64,000 nucleotides of DNA from Kaistia defluvii (GTDB lineage Bacteria > Pseudomonadota > Alphaproteobacteria > Rhizobiales > Kaistiaceae), in NCBI RefSeq assembly GCF_040548815.1, contig NZ_JBEPSM010000001.1:186001-250000 (forward strand), in the 5' to 3' direction. A program made the translations under genes and the position numbers. The notes under the pieces are model-generated. The model had not been told where the DNA came from. It ran no database searches and saw only the letters and a list, made by a program, of their open reading frames with translations. This document shows positions 53,787-62,739 of this stretch, one piece after another (position 1 is the first letter of the stretch; each line of letters opens with the position of its first letter).

Positions 53787-54494
53787 TCAGAACTTGTAGT
53801 TCAGGCCCAGCTTGACGGTCTGCAGCGAAGAGAGGTCGGCCGGGACCAGGTAATTGGCGCCGAAGGGATGGGCGTCCAGGTCCTTGGAGCCGAGATCGGC
53901 ATAGAGGTACTCAACCTTGGCGGTGATGTTGCTGGTCACGGCGTATTCGAGGCCCGCTCCAACCGTCCATCCGGTGAAGACTTTGCTGTCCGTGAAGCTG
54001 TAGTTCGGAATAGCGTCGCCACCGACGGTCACGCCGGTCCTCGCGTTAGCCCAGGCAAAGCCGCCCGTGACATAGGGCAGGAGGCGATCGATGGCGTAGC
54101 CGGCGCGGCCGCGAACCGTGCCGAGCGCGTTGATCTTGGCGCCGGTGCCATACGCGAAGTCGGAATCGCCCTGCTTTCCGTCGTCCTCGAGATCGGCAAA
54201 TGCGGCGTCCGCCTCGATGCCAAGAACGACATGGTTGCTGAACTGGTGGTTGTAGCCGACCTGGCCGCCGCCAAAGAAACCGTCCGGCTTGCCGCCGACG
54301 CCCAAGTCCTCGGAGTAAAATGTATCGAGGTCGGCCCATCCATAGCCGGCATGCACGCCGGCATAGAAGCCGGTCCAGCTGAATGCGGGGGCAACGATAA
54401 CCGTCTCCTCGACGACCGCGAGGTCCGCAGCCTGCGCGGCCTGGGCCATGCCGATTGCGGCGAGGAAAGAAATTCCGATAAATTTCTTAAGCAT
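53787..54494 (-). CDS. Omp25/31-like outer-membrane beta-barrel protein
   Basis: The 235-residue protein has a signal peptide (residues 1-22, ending AQA) and an eight-stranded barrel pattern of alternating aromatic and Gly residues. It ends in LGLNYKF, with the terminal Phe required for outer-membrane assembly. TGFYAGVHAGYGW and VEYLYADLGSKD are family hallmarks. It is followed by a terminator. A paralogue is encoded 202 bp upstream. Confidence 0.9.
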   Translation of the reverse strand: MLKKFIGISFLAAIGMAQAAQAADLAVVEETVIVAPAFSWTGFYAGVHAGYGWADLDTFYSEDLGVGGKPDGFFGGGQVGYNHQFSNHVVLGIEADAAFADLEDDGKQGDSDFAYGTGAKINALGTVRGRAGYAIDRLLPYVTGGFAWANARTGVTVGGDAIPNYSFTDSKVFTGWTVGAGLEYAVTSNITAKVEYLYADLGSKDLDAHPFGANYLVPADLSSLQTVKLGLNYKF

Positions 54495-54653
54495 TTAGTC
54501 CCCCATAACTGCGGGGAACTTAGCTTTCAGCCGCTGCGCTGTCTGTGGTGTCGCTGCAACAGCGCTTCTCTTCCGGGCGGGGGAGTCGCCGGGAAGCCGG
54601 GCAGGCGGCAGCGAAGGGGCATTCCACACGCCGCAAGGCCGCGCAGACGCGGC

Positions 54654-54681
54654 GGACCGGGAGTGGGGCGCTTCCCGGTCC
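54654..54681 (-). terminator. Hairpin after second outer-membrane protein gene
   Basis: A perfect 9-bp stem GGACCGGGA/TCCCGGTCC (54654-54662 with 54673-54681) lies 15 bp after the stop codon. No T-tract follows, so it may stabilise the mRNA rather than terminate. Confidence 0.5.
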
Positions 54682-54696
54682 GAGACGCCCGGGCGG

Positions 54697-55419
54697 TCAG
54701 AACTTGTAGTTGAGGCCGAACTTGACGGTCTGCATGGTGATGTCGGCGGAGACCGGCGTTCCCAGGTCGAAATCCTTCGAGCCGAGATCGGCATAGAGAT
54801 ATTCGACCTTGGCCGTGATGTTGTTGGTCACGGCATATTCGAGGCCGGCGCCGATCGTCCAGCCGGTGAAGGTCTGCTTGTCGGACGCGCTGAGGTCGAC
54901 GGCGACGTTGCCGTCCGCGATGATCTGGTTGTGGAAGTCCAATTCGGCATTGGCCCAGGCGAGACCGCCGGTGACATAGGGCAGGAAACGGTCGACGGCA
55001 TAGCCGGCGCGGGCGCGCACGGTGCCGAAGGCGTCGATCTTGGCGGCGTAGTCGAGCGTGACCGCATTTTCCAGCGGGTCGCCGATCAGCGCCGAAATGG
55101 AGTCCTTCTGGTCGCCGAACGAAGCATCAGCCTCGATGCCGAGCACGATGTTGTTCGAGAACTGGTAATTGTAGCCGGCCTGACCGCCGCCGAACCAGCC
55201 ATCCGGCTTCATGCCGCCATAGGCATCGGTCGGCTCGCTCTTGAAGTCCAACCAGGCATAGCCGCCATGGGCGCCGATATAGAGGCCGGTCCAGGTGAAG
55301 GCGGGCTCGGGCGCGGGAATTGGCTCGTAGGGCACTGTCAGGTCGGCAGCGCTGGCCGCGCCAGCCAAGCCAAAGGTCATCCCAAGCCCAAGCGCCGCTG
55401 CACGTGCCGTCTTCTTCAT
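54697..55419 (-). CDS. Omp25/31-like outer-membrane beta-barrel protein, paralogue
   Basis: This 240-residue protein has a signal peptide (residues 1-24, ending ASA), the same barrel pattern and the same end (FGLNYKF). The last 60 residues are nearly the same as in the neighbour (NITAKVEYLYADLGSKD), indicating a tandem duplication. The ATG at 55419 follows GGAGGG. A perfect 16-bp palindrome lies 41 bp upstream in an AT-rich leader. Confidence 0.9.
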   Translation of the reverse strand: MKKTARAAALGLGMTFGLAGAASAADLTVPYEPIPAPEPAFTWTGLYIGAHGGYAWLDFKSEPTDAYGGMKPDGWFGGGQAGYNYQFSNNIVLGIEADASFGDQKDSISALIGDPLENAVTLDYAAKIDAFGTVRARAGYAVDRFLPYVTGGLAWANAELDFHNQIIADGNVAVDLSASDKQTFTGWTIGAGLEYAVTNNITAKVEYLYADLGSKDFDLGTPVSADITMQTVKFGLNYKF

Positions 55420-55771
55420 GTCGCCCTCCATACCGTCCGAATTCATTGAATATCGCAGACAGACTTCGAAGTCTGTAGCGAGCGAGCAACAAGTTCGCAA
55501 TGACGAAGGGGTACAAGTTATAGATTCGCAGTATAGTAACCGAAATGTTGCTGCGGAATTACGTCGTATCCGATGATAAACTTCCGGATATTTAGTAATA
55601 TATTTCAAAATTTGAACGATATGCGTGCACGCATGGCGGGCATTCGCGCGGAAATATAGGCGTGCCTGCGGCGGAATTGGGCAACTGTGGAGGCTCGTGA
55701 CGGAACAAGGGAGAGCGCCGCGCGCCCGGGCTCCGGTTGCACAGGCGTGGGCCGGGGCCCCGAGGGCGCGC
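55420..55771. other. AT-rich promoter region of Omp gene
   Basis: This 352-bp gap is markedly AT-richer than the rest of the window (for example 55560-55620). It holds the palindromes at 55460-55475 and 55621-55634 (ATGCGTGCACGCAT). No gene is seen. Its base composition suits a MucR-type or H-NS-like target. Confidence 0.45.
55460..55475. promoter_or_regulatory. Perfect 16-bp palindrome upstream of Omp gene
   Basis: CAGACTTCGAAGTCTG reads identically on both strands and lies 41-56 bp before the start codon. It may be an operator or a leader hairpin. Confidence 0.5.
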
Positions 55772-58087
55772 CTAGGGCGTGCCTTCCAGCGCCGCGGCGC
55801 GGATCGCCTCGCCGGAATCGAACGAGACGGCGTTGAGCGGCTTCAGCGGCGGCGCCGTTTCCAGCAGCTTTTCCAGCGCGATCAGCCGCTCGGTGGTGCG
55901 CGCCGAAAGCGACAGCGGGCGCTGGTCCGCGTCGGTGCTGGCGATCGCCGGGGCGGGGCGCGGACCGTCCGAGGCCGGTTCATCGATATAGGGGATGGGC
56001 TTCAGCTCGATGCCGTTATGCGCATAGGTCATCACCCGGTTCCAGGTCTGCGCCGGCAGCGAGCCGCCCGTCATCTTGTTGGTCGAGGTGAAGTCGTCAT
56101 TGCCGAACCAGACGCCGCCGACATAATTGCCGGTGAAGCCCATGAACCAGGCGTCGCGATAGGCATTGGTGGTGCCGGTCTTGCCGGCGGTCTTGATGCC
56201 CTGCAGCTTGGCAGCGCGGCCGGTGCCGCGCTCCGGCACCTGGCCCAGCATGTAGTCCATCATGCCGACGGTCTTCTCGTCGAGCACGCGCTCGGGCGGC
56301 GGCACGTCGCGCTTGCGGTCGAACACCACCTGGCCCTGGCTGTTGAGGATCTGCGTGAAGGCATAGGGCGTCGCCTTGAGGCCGCCATTGGCGAACACGG
56401 CATAGGCGCCGGTCATGTCGAGCACGCGGACATCGGTCGCGCCGAGCGGCAACGACTTCGAATTGATGATGTTGGTGGTGATGCCCATGCGGTGGGCCAA
56501 GTCGATGATCGTCGGCCGGCCGACGGCACCGGCCAGCCGCACGGCGACCGTGTTCAGCGAATGGATCAGCGCCGTGGTGAGCTGGATCGAGCCCATATAG
56601 CGGCCACCATAATTCTTCGGCGACCAGTTGCCGATCGAGATCGGCGCGTCAACCACGATGCTCTTCGGCGTATAGCCGTGCTGCAGCGCCGCCGTGTAGA
56701 CGAAGGGCTTGAACGACGAGCCGGGCTGGCGCAGCGCATCGGTGGCGCGGTTGAACTGGCTCTCGCCATAATCGCGGCCGCCGACTAGGGCGCGCACCGC
56801 GCCATCCGGCTCGGCCACCACCATCGCCGCCTGGCTGACCCGGTAGCGCTCGCCGGAATCGCGCAGCGCGCTCTCGATCGCCTCGTCGGCGGTCTTCTGG
56901 ATGTTGACGTCGACGGTCGAGCGGACGATCAGGCTGCGGTCGCCATCCGGCACCTGCTTCTTGACCTCGTCGAAGGCCCAGTCGAGGAAATAATCGGGCG
57001 CGGTGTCGGCGGCCTTGCGCACGACGTCGGCCGGCTTGCGCCGCGCGCCCATCACCTGGCCCTCGGTCATGAAGCCGGCCTGCACCATGTTGGTCAGCAC
57101 GTCATTGGCGCGGGCGCGCGCCGCCGGCAGGTTGATGTGCGGCGCGTAGCGGGCAGGGGCCTTGTAGAGCCCGGACAGCATCGCCGCCTCGGCTAGGTTG
57201 ATGTCGGTGACCTTCTTGCCGAAATAGAACTCGGCCGCAGCCGCCGCGCCGAAATTGCCGCCGCCCATATAGGCGCGGTCGAGATAGAGCTGCAGGATGT
57301 CGTGCTTGGAGAGGTTGCTCTCGAGATAGAGGGCGAGGAAGGCTTCCTTGATCTTGCGGTCGAGCGTGCGCTCGTTCGACAGGAACAGGTTCTTCGCCAG
57401 CTGCTGGGTGATCGACGAGCCGCCCTGGCGCACCGCGTCATTGCGCAGGTTCTCCATCAGCGCGCGCGCCGTGCCGATGATGTCGATGCCGAAATGCGTG
57501 TAGAACCGCCGGTCCTCGGTGGCGAGCGTCGCCTTGATCAGGCTGTCCGGCATTTCCTCCAGCGGCACCGATTCCGAATGGCGCACGCCGCGCTTGCCGA
57601 TCTCGGCGCCGTAGCGGTCGAGGAAGGTGACGGAATAATCCGATTGCGCCAGCCAGTCCTGCTTGGTCGCGTCGAAGGCCGGCAAGGCGAGCGTCAGCAT
57701 GACGATGCCGCCGCCGACCGCCATGGTCAGCCCGTCGCCCAGGATCTCGAACGGCGCGCGGCGCCAGCCCGTCATGCGGAAGCGGCGGGCAAAGCGCGAC
57801 AGCGCCTCGGCGCCGTCCTTCAGCCCGGTCCAGATCCGGTACAGCGCGGAATCGATGAAGGCGTCGATCTCGATCAGTCGCAGCCGGGGTGATTTCGCAC
57901 GCGCGGGGCTTGCCGGCGCATCGCCTTGCGCGGCCTTCTCCACCGGGGAGGCGGGATCGCCAGCCGCATCCGCCGGAGGGTTCGCGCCGGGCTTCCAGCC
58001 GCCGATCCATGCCGCGATACGATGCTGAAGCTTGCGCAAGGGCTGTTCCAATGGAGGTCGAATGGTTCTAAAAGGCCGTCGAAACAT
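55772..58087 (-). CDS. PBP1A-family bifunctional penicillin-binding protein
   Basis: The 771-residue protein has one membrane helix (about residues 120-138), a GT51 glycosyltransferase domain (about 150-330) with catalytic Glu in [11 protein letters not shown] and the [14 protein letters not shown] motif, and a transpeptidase domain. SxxK (SSFK) lies near residue 458, SLN near 511 and KTGT near 637. It polymerises and cross-links peptidoglycan. The ATG at 58087 is one codon after a GTG that may also serve. Confidence 0.93.
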   Translation of the reverse strand: MFRRPFRTIRPPLEQPLRKLQHRIAAWIGGWKPGANPPADAAGDPASPVEKAAQGDAPASPARAKSPRLRLIEIDAFIDSALYRIWTGLKDGAEALSRFARRFRMTGWRRAPFEILGDGLTMAVGGGIVMLTLALPAFDATKQDWLAQSDYSVTFLDRYGAEIGKRGVRHSESVPLEEMPDSLIKATLATEDRRFYTHFGIDIIGTARALMENLRNDAVRQGGSSITQQLAKNLFLSNERTLDRKIKEAFLALYLESNLSKHDILQLYLDRAYMGGGNFGAAAAAEFYFGKKVTDINLAEAAMLSGLYKAPARYAPHINLPAARARANDVLTNMVQAGFMTEGQVMGARRKPADVVRKAADTAPDYFLDWAFDEVKKQVPDGDRSLIVRSTVDVNIQKTADEAIESALRDSGERYRVSQAAMVVAEPDGAVRALVGGRDYGESQFNRATDALRQPGSSFKPFVYTAALQHGYTPKSIVVDAPISIGNWSPKNYGGRYMGSIQLTTALIHSLNTVAVRLAGAVGRPTIIDLAHRMGITTNIINSKSLPLGATDVRVLDMTGAYAVFANGGLKATPYAFTQILNSQGQVVFDRKRDVPPPERVLDEKTVGMMDYMLGQVPERGTGRAAKLQGIKTAGKTGTTNAYRDAWFMGFTGNYVGGVWFGNDDFTSTNKMTGGSLPAQTWNRVMTYAHNGIELKPIPYIDEPASDGPRPAPAIASTDADQRPLSLSARTTERLIALEKLLETAPPLKPLNAVSFDSGEAIRAAALEGTP

Positions 58088-58187
58088 CACATTCCGGCAC
58101 TATATAGCGCCATTCGGAATGCCCGGTGAACAGACCGCCCCCAGCCCTGGCCGGTTTTCGCCGATCGACAAAGGATACGCAATCTCC

Positions 58188-58739
58188 ATGCCCTTGCAAG
58201 GAAAGGACGCACGCGACGCTGCGGCCTCCGCGCAACAGGATGCCGCCCTGGTATCCGCGCCCGAGACCGAGGAAGCGCCGTTCTGGAAGCGCCTGACCCT
58301 GGAGGAGATGAACCCGACGCAATGGGAATCGCTCTGCGACGGTTGCGCCCGCTGCTGTCTCAACAAGCTGGAAGACTGGGACACCGGCGAGATCGTCTGG
58401 ACGGCCATCGCCTGCGAATTGCTGGACGAGGATACCTGCCGCTGCCGGGATTATCCCAACCGGCATGATTTCGTGCCCGACTGCATCCCGCTCGACCCCA
58501 AGACGGTACGCACGCTGACCTGGCTGCCGCCGACCTGCGGCTACCGCCTGATCGCCGAGGGCCGCGACCTCTACTGGTGGCACCCGCTGGTCTCCGGCGA
58601 CCCGGAGACGGTGCACGACGCCGGCATCTCGACTTCCGGCCGCACGGTGAGCGAGAGCGACATCCCGGTCGAGGAATATGAGGAATTCATCGTCGAATGG
58701 CCGGGCCAGATCCCGGAGACGGAGAAGCCGGAGGGGTAG
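58188..58739 (+). CDS. YcgN-family cysteine cluster protein (UPF0260)
   Basis: This 183-residue soluble protein has the CxxCxxCC motif (CDGCARCC near residue 45) followed by more Cys ([17 protein letters not shown] and later DCIP and TCGYR). This is the UPF0260/YcgN pattern, a probable metal or Fe-S site of unknown function. The ATG at 58188 gives the family-like N-terminus; earlier in-frame starts lie in the promoter region of the divergent penicillin-binding protein gene. Confidence 0.88.
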   Translation: MPLQGKDARDAAASAQQDAALVSAPETEEAPFWKRLTLEEMNPTQWESLCDGCARCCLNKLEDWDTGEIVWTAIACELLDEDTCRCRDYPNRHDFVPDCIPLDPKTVRTLTWLPPTCGYRLIAEGRDLYWWHPLVSGDPETVHDAGISTSGRTVSESDIPVEEYEEFIVEWPGQIPETEKPEG

Positions 58740-58754
58740 GGGCGCTTTCCGGCA

Positions 58755-58935
58755 GACCCTCACCCCAACCCTCTCCCGCCTGCGGGAGAGGGGGCTCGCT
58801 TTCTTCAGCTCTCCCATGGGGAGAGGTCGGAGCGAAGCTCCGGGTGAGGGGTTGCGGCCTTTCCGGACAGGACTGAACCCCTCACCCGCCGCACCCCGTG
58901 CGTCGACCTCTCTCTAAGGGAGAGGTGAAGAGGTG
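58755..58935. repeat. Dispersed palindromic repeat, family 1, copy c (compound)
   Basis: A first unit with CCCTCTCCCGC/GCGGGAGAGG (58770-58793) is followed by a related CTCTCCC/GGGAGAG unit ending near 58935, with CCCTCACCC and GGGTGAGGGG boxes. It lies between convergent genes. Confidence 0.75.
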
Positions 58936-58974
58936 CCTTTGCCGGTTCCTTGCAGCCCGAACTCCCGATGTCAC

Positions 58975-59020
58975 TGCCGCATGGATCCTCGCCGTCGCGG
59001 GGATGACGGCGAGCGTGGGG
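58975..59020. repeat. Dispersed palindromic repeat, family 2, copy b (partial)
   Basis: The segment ATGGATCCTCGCC to GGGGATGACGG matches the right half of family 2 and abuts the family 1 copy, giving a mosaic intergenic region. Confidence 0.6.
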
Positions 59021-59022
59021 CC

Positions 59023-59889
59023 TCACCCATCCATCCGAAACCTCTGCCGGTACTGCCTCGGCGTTACCCCGCGCTGGGCCTTGAACTGGCGGTTGAAGTT
59101 GGCGAGCGAGTCGTAGCCGACCTCGTCGGCGATCATGGCGATCGGCCGCGTCCCGCCCGAAAGCAGCGCGCAGGCGGCGCCGATGCGCAGGCGCTCCAGA
59201 TAGCCCATCACGCTCTGGCCGGTATGGCGCAGGAACAGCCGGTGCAGCCCGGACGGGCTCAGCGCGGCGATGTCGGCGAGGCCGTCCAGCGTCAGCCGCT
59301 CGGCGAAATGCCGGTGCACATGGTCGAGCACGCGGTCGATCCGGCCGCGATCCATCGGCCTGTCATCGGCGACCGCCAGCGGCGAGGCGAGCGGCACGGC
59401 GTCGGCGTCGCGGGCAAGCCGCGCCAGTACGTGCAGGAGCTGGATCAGCCGCTCGTCCGGCGGCAGCGCGAACAGCGCCTCGATCAACGGCCTCGCCCCG
59501 GCCGCGGCGGCGCCGGAGAACTTCAGGCCCGTCTTTGCCCGCGCCAGCATGGCGGCGACGGCGCGGAGCTCGGTAAACACACTGCCCAAAGGCGCCGTCC
59601 ATTGCGGCAGGAACCACATCACCAGGGCGACGTGCGGCGCCGCTTCCTCGACTTTGGCGGCCGAGCACCAGCTATGCGGCAGGTTGGGGCCGACCAGCAC
59701 GAGGTCGCCATCGTCATAGCTGCCGATATGGTCGCCGATGAAGCGCTGGCCGCGCGAGTTCAGCGTCAGCGTCAGCTCGAACTCGGGGTGATGATGCCAC
59801 TGGAACGGGATCTCGCCGTCGAGGCGACGGTTGAGCGTCGCCCAGGAGGCACCATCCGGCAGCGCCAATCTCTCGAGAAACGGCTTCAT
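59023..59889 (-). CDS. AraC-family transcriptional regulator with cupin domain
   Basis: The 288-residue protein has an N-terminal cupin-like sensor (FQWHHHPEFELTL near residue 30) and a C-terminal double helix-turn-helix (about 185-285, LTLDGLADIAALSPSGLHRLF and the signature ending FNRQFKAQRGVTPRQYR). It diverges from a phytanoyl-CoA dioxygenase-like gene with a 134-bp gap and probably controls it. Confidence 0.9.
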   Translation of the reverse strand: MKPFLERLALPDGASWATLNRRLDGEIPFQWHHHPEFELTLTLNSRGQRFIGDHIGSYDDGDLVLVGPNLPHSWCSAAKVEEAAPHVALVMWFLPQWTAPLGSVFTELRAVAAMLARAKTGLKFSGAAAAGARPLIEALFALPPDERLIQLLHVLARLARDADAVPLASPLAVADDRPMDRGRIDRVLDHVHRHFAERLTLDGLADIAALSPSGLHRLFLRHTGQSVMGYLERLRIGAACALLSGGTRPIAMIADEVGYDSLANFNRQFKAQRGVTPRQYRQRFRMDG

Positions 59890-60023
59890 CTGGATCCCTT
59901 GGGCTCATCGACGCCGGAATCGTATCAGTTTTTGCCGGGATCGGCGAACACGCGTCGGGCGCGGATCGCTAGTCTTTCCCCAGAGGCATCCGCGAGGGAT
60001 GCGGGAGATCAGGGAGAGAGACG

Positions 60024-60962
60024 ATGTCCATGGCCGCCAAACGCGACAGCCACCCGACCACGCACCAGGAAACGCAGCTGAAGGACATCGTGAAGACGCT
60101 GCCTTTGCGGGTGCTCAGCGAGGAAGATTGGCAGCACTGGATCACGCGCGGCTATGTCATCGTGCGCCAGGCCGTGCCGAAGGAGAATGTCGAGCGGCTG
60201 GTCGACCTGCTCTGGCAATTCGACGAGAAGGACCCGGCCGATCCCGCCACCTGGTATGCGCCGCAGCGCCGCGATCACATCATGAAGGAGCTGAACGGCA
60301 CCGGCATGCTGGAGATCTACAATCACCAGTATCTCTGGGACAATCGCCAGGAGAGCCGGATCTACGACGCTTTCGTCGATATCTGGGACCGCGAGGACCT
60401 CTGGGTGACGATCGACCGCGCCAATCTGAACCCGCCGAAGAAGGTGAAGGGCAACCCGAACGGCTTCATCCACTGGGACGCCGACACCTCGCTCGTTCCG
60501 CCGCCGATCGGCGTGCAGGGCGTGCTGAGCCTGAAGAAGCAGGATGGCGACGTCGGCGGCTTCCAGTGCATTCCCGAGCTGTTCGCGAATTTTGACGCAT
60601 GGGTGAAGACCCAGCCGGACGACCGCGACCCCATGCATCCCGACACGACGGGGCTCACCATCACCAATATCGAGATGGAAGCCGGCGATCTGCTGATCTT
60701 CAATTCGCTGCTGGCGCATGGCGTCCGCCCGAACCATTCGGAAGACCGCGTCCGCATGGCGCAGTACATCTCGATGCATCCGGCCGAGGAGGCGAACGTC
60801 GCCGAGCGCACCGAGCGCATCCGGCTCTGGCGCGAACTGGACCACCCGCACCGCGACGCTTTTCCGGGCGACCCGCGCGAGTGGGAGAAGCAGAACGCCG
60901 AAACGGCGACCCTCTCGCCGCTCGGCGAAAAGCTGCTCGGGCTGAAGAGCTGGCGGGAATAG
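60024..60962 (+). CDS. Phytanoyl-CoA dioxygenase (PhyH) family oxygenase
   Basis: This 312-residue enzyme is a predicted Fe(II)/2-oxoglutarate dioxygenase. The HxD metal motif is HWDAD (near residue 150), the distal His is in LLAHGVRPNHSEDR, which also carries the 2-oxoglutarate Arg. Family members hydroxylate diverse small molecules; the substrate here is unknown. GGGAGAG precedes the ATG. Control by the divergent AraC protein is likely. Confidence 0.9.
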   Translation: MSMAAKRDSHPTTHQETQLKDIVKTLPLRVLSEEDWQHWITRGYVIVRQAVPKENVERLVDLLWQFDEKDPADPATWYAPQRRDHIMKELNGTGMLEIYNHQYLWDNRQESRIYDAFVDIWDREDLWVTIDRANLNPPKKVKGNPNGFIHWDADTSLVPPPIGVQGVLSLKKQDGDVGGFQCIPELFANFDAWVKTQPDDRDPMHPDTTGLTITNIEMEAGDLLIFNSLLAHGVRPNHSEDRVRMAQYISMHPAEEANVAERTERIRLWRELDHPHRDAFPGDPREWEKQNAETATLSPLGEKLLGLKSWRE

Positions 60963-61380
60963 GGGGAAGCGATTTGTATGTTGGGAGTGTAGATTCTGTC
61001 TGTTGCGAAAAACGCAACTTCTGAGTAGCCTCTGCAACATCATCATCTGATGAAAACAAGGGGGGCGCGACGGTTGCGCCCCCAAAGGGTCCCGTTAAGG
61101 GGCCGCTCTGCTGCAGTCCGACCAGTATAATCAGACGGGACAGGGAGGGTTGCGCCCCTTTCCTGTCCCACCGTCTTGCAGCGAATCTCAATCTGAGCTG
61201 TTCGTTTACGGAACACAACCTTGGCGGCCTTTTGTCCCCGTTCTCCATTTGCCCGTTCCGGATAGGTCTGCGGCTAAAGGATTGGGATGAGAGGAATTTG
61301 CCTCTTTCCCTCCCGTATTTCTCAATCGATCCTCCTTCACCTCTGGGTGATCGCCGCGCCCGCCGATGCAGTCCGCGGTG
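60963..61380. other. Unassigned intergenic region with strong hairpins
   Basis: No convincing gene was found. It contains GTTGCG/CGCAAC (61002-61018), GGGGGCGC/GCGCCCCC (61061-61083) and a long stem GGGACAGG/CCTGTCCC with inner AGGG/CCCT pairing (61137-61169). GGTTGCGCCCC is repeated directly at 61072 and 61149. It could encode a structured RNA or be a remnant of an element. Confidence 0.4.
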
Positions 61381-61384
61381 GAAA

Positions 61385-61425
61385 GCCCTCTCCCGCGCGC
61401 GGGAGAGGGTGGGGTGAGGGTCTTC
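61385..61425. repeat. Dispersed palindromic repeat, family 1, copy d (single unit)
   Basis: One 24-nt self-complementary unit (61386-61409), identical to that at 32425-32448, is followed by GGGTGAGGGTCTT. The left half of the element is missing. Confidence 0.8.
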
Positions 61426-61658
61426 CCAAGGCCCCCCATCTACGCTGTTCACGCGTCCGTGATCGGCGCGCCCCTTTGATGCCGGTCGCGGCGGGCCCAT
61501 CTCTTCGAGACCCTCCCGGGTATTCGTCGCGAGTGGAGAGCGGTGGTCGACCAAATGTCGGCTTCCGGCATGACCGTCGCGGCGGAATTTCGATTCCGGT
61601 CGGACGATCGTGCCGTGATGGGCGGTCCGCTCCGGCTTCCTCATCGAAGGACCACACC

Positions 61659-62531
61659 ATGCCCAACGACATCAACGCGGCCGCATCCGGCCAGTTTCTG
61701 ATTGGCGGCGACCTCGCCGTGAACCGGCTCGGCTTCGGCGCCATGCGGATCACCGGCGACGGCATCTGGGGCGAGCCGAAGGACGTCGCCGAGGCGAAGC
61801 GGACGCTGAAGCGCGTGCCGGAACTTGGCATCGACCTGATCGATACCGCCGACAGCTACGGCCCCTATGTCAGCGAAGACCTGATCGCCGAGGTTCTGCA
61901 TCCCTACACGGACCTCGTGATCGCTACCAAGGGTGCGCTGACCCGGCATGGCCCGAACATCTGGCAGGTGGTCGGCCGGCCGGAATATCTGCGCCAATGC
62001 GTGCTGATGAGCCTGCGCCGCCTGAAGATCGACCGCATCGATCTCTGGCAGCTGCACCGGATCGATCCGCGCGTGCCCAAGGACGAGCAGTTCCAGGTGA
62101 TCGCCGACATGCGCAAGGAAGGCCTGATCCGCCATGTCGGCCTGTCGGAAGTCTCCGTCGCCGACATCCAGGCGGCGCAGAAGTTCTTCCCCGTGACCAC
62201 AGTGCAGAACCAGTACAACCTCGTCGATCGCAAGAGCGAGGCCGTGCTCGATTATGCCGAGGCCAACAATATCGGCTTCATTCCCTGGGCGCCGCTCGCT
62301 TCCGGCAATCTCGCCCGGCCAGGGTCGGCGCTGACCGAGATCGCCGGCAAGCTCGGCGCGACGCCGGGCCAGGTGGCGCTCGCCTGGCTGCTGAAGCGCT
62401 CGAAGGTGATGCTGCCGATTCCCGGCACGGGCAGCGTCAAGCATCTCGAGGAAAACACGGCCGCGGCTTCGATCAAACTCTCCGACGAGGACTTTGCCGC
62501 CCTCGACTCGGAAGCCCGCCGCGCGGCGTAA
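61659..62531 (+). CDS. Aldo/keto reductase
   Basis: The 290-residue enzyme reduces carbonyls with NADPH. The catalytic tetrad is Asp and Tyr in DTADSYG, Lys in [10 protein letters not shown] and His in QLHRID. The C-terminal cofactor motif is [15 protein letters not shown]. It resembles YdbC-like or pyridoxal-reductase-like oxidoreductases. The start at 61659 follows GAAGGA by 7 bases; the open frame extending far upstream crosses a repeat and is not coding. Confidence 0.92.
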   Translation: MPNDINAAASGQFLIGGDLAVNRLGFGAMRITGDGIWGEPKDVAEAKRTLKRVPELGIDLIDTADSYGPYVSEDLIAEVLHPYTDLVIATKGALTRHGPNIWQVVGRPEYLRQCVLMSLRRLKIDRIDLWQLHRIDPRVPKDEQFQVIADMRKEGLIRHVGLSEVSVADIQAAQKFFPVTTVQNQYNLVDRKSEAVLDYAEANNIGFIPWAPLASGNLARPGSALTEIAGKLGATPGQVALAWLLKRSKVMLPIPGTGSVKHLEENTAAASIKLSDEDFAALDSEARRAA

Positions 62532-62536
62532 CGATC

Positions 62537-62573
62537 CTCCAGCCGGTCGCGATGTTTTCGCGGCCGGCTGGAG
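62537..62573 (+). terminator. Hairpin after aldo/keto reductase gene
   Basis: CTCCAGCCGG (62537-62546) pairs with CCGGCTGGAG (62564-62573), with inner CGCGA/TTCGCG pairing. No T-tract; followed directly by a family 2 repeat. Confidence 0.55.
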
Positions 62574-62582
62574 CACTTCTTC

Positions 62583-62708
62583 CGGCGTCATCCCGGGCTT
62601 GCCCCGGGATCCATCCATCCGCGTTGGCTGCATCCGAGACGCGGCGCCGATGGGCCCGACCTCCCAGCGCCTCAGCTGTATGGATCCCGGGTCAAGCCCG
62701 GGATGACG
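62583..62708. repeat. Dispersed palindromic repeat, family 2, copy c
   Basis: Inverted units CGTCATCCCGGG and its complement at the far end (62681-62708) enclose hairpins with cttg and tcaa loops. It lies between convergent genes. Confidence 0.8.
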
Positions 62709-62739
62709 GCGAGGGTGGGGCGGGTGGGTGCGAGCCCCC

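Noticed and set aside
61287..61658. N-terminal extension of the aldo/keto reductase frame
   Set aside because: It crosses a family 1 repeat and lacks family similarity; the ATG at 61659 has a good ribosome site and the normal family N-terminus.
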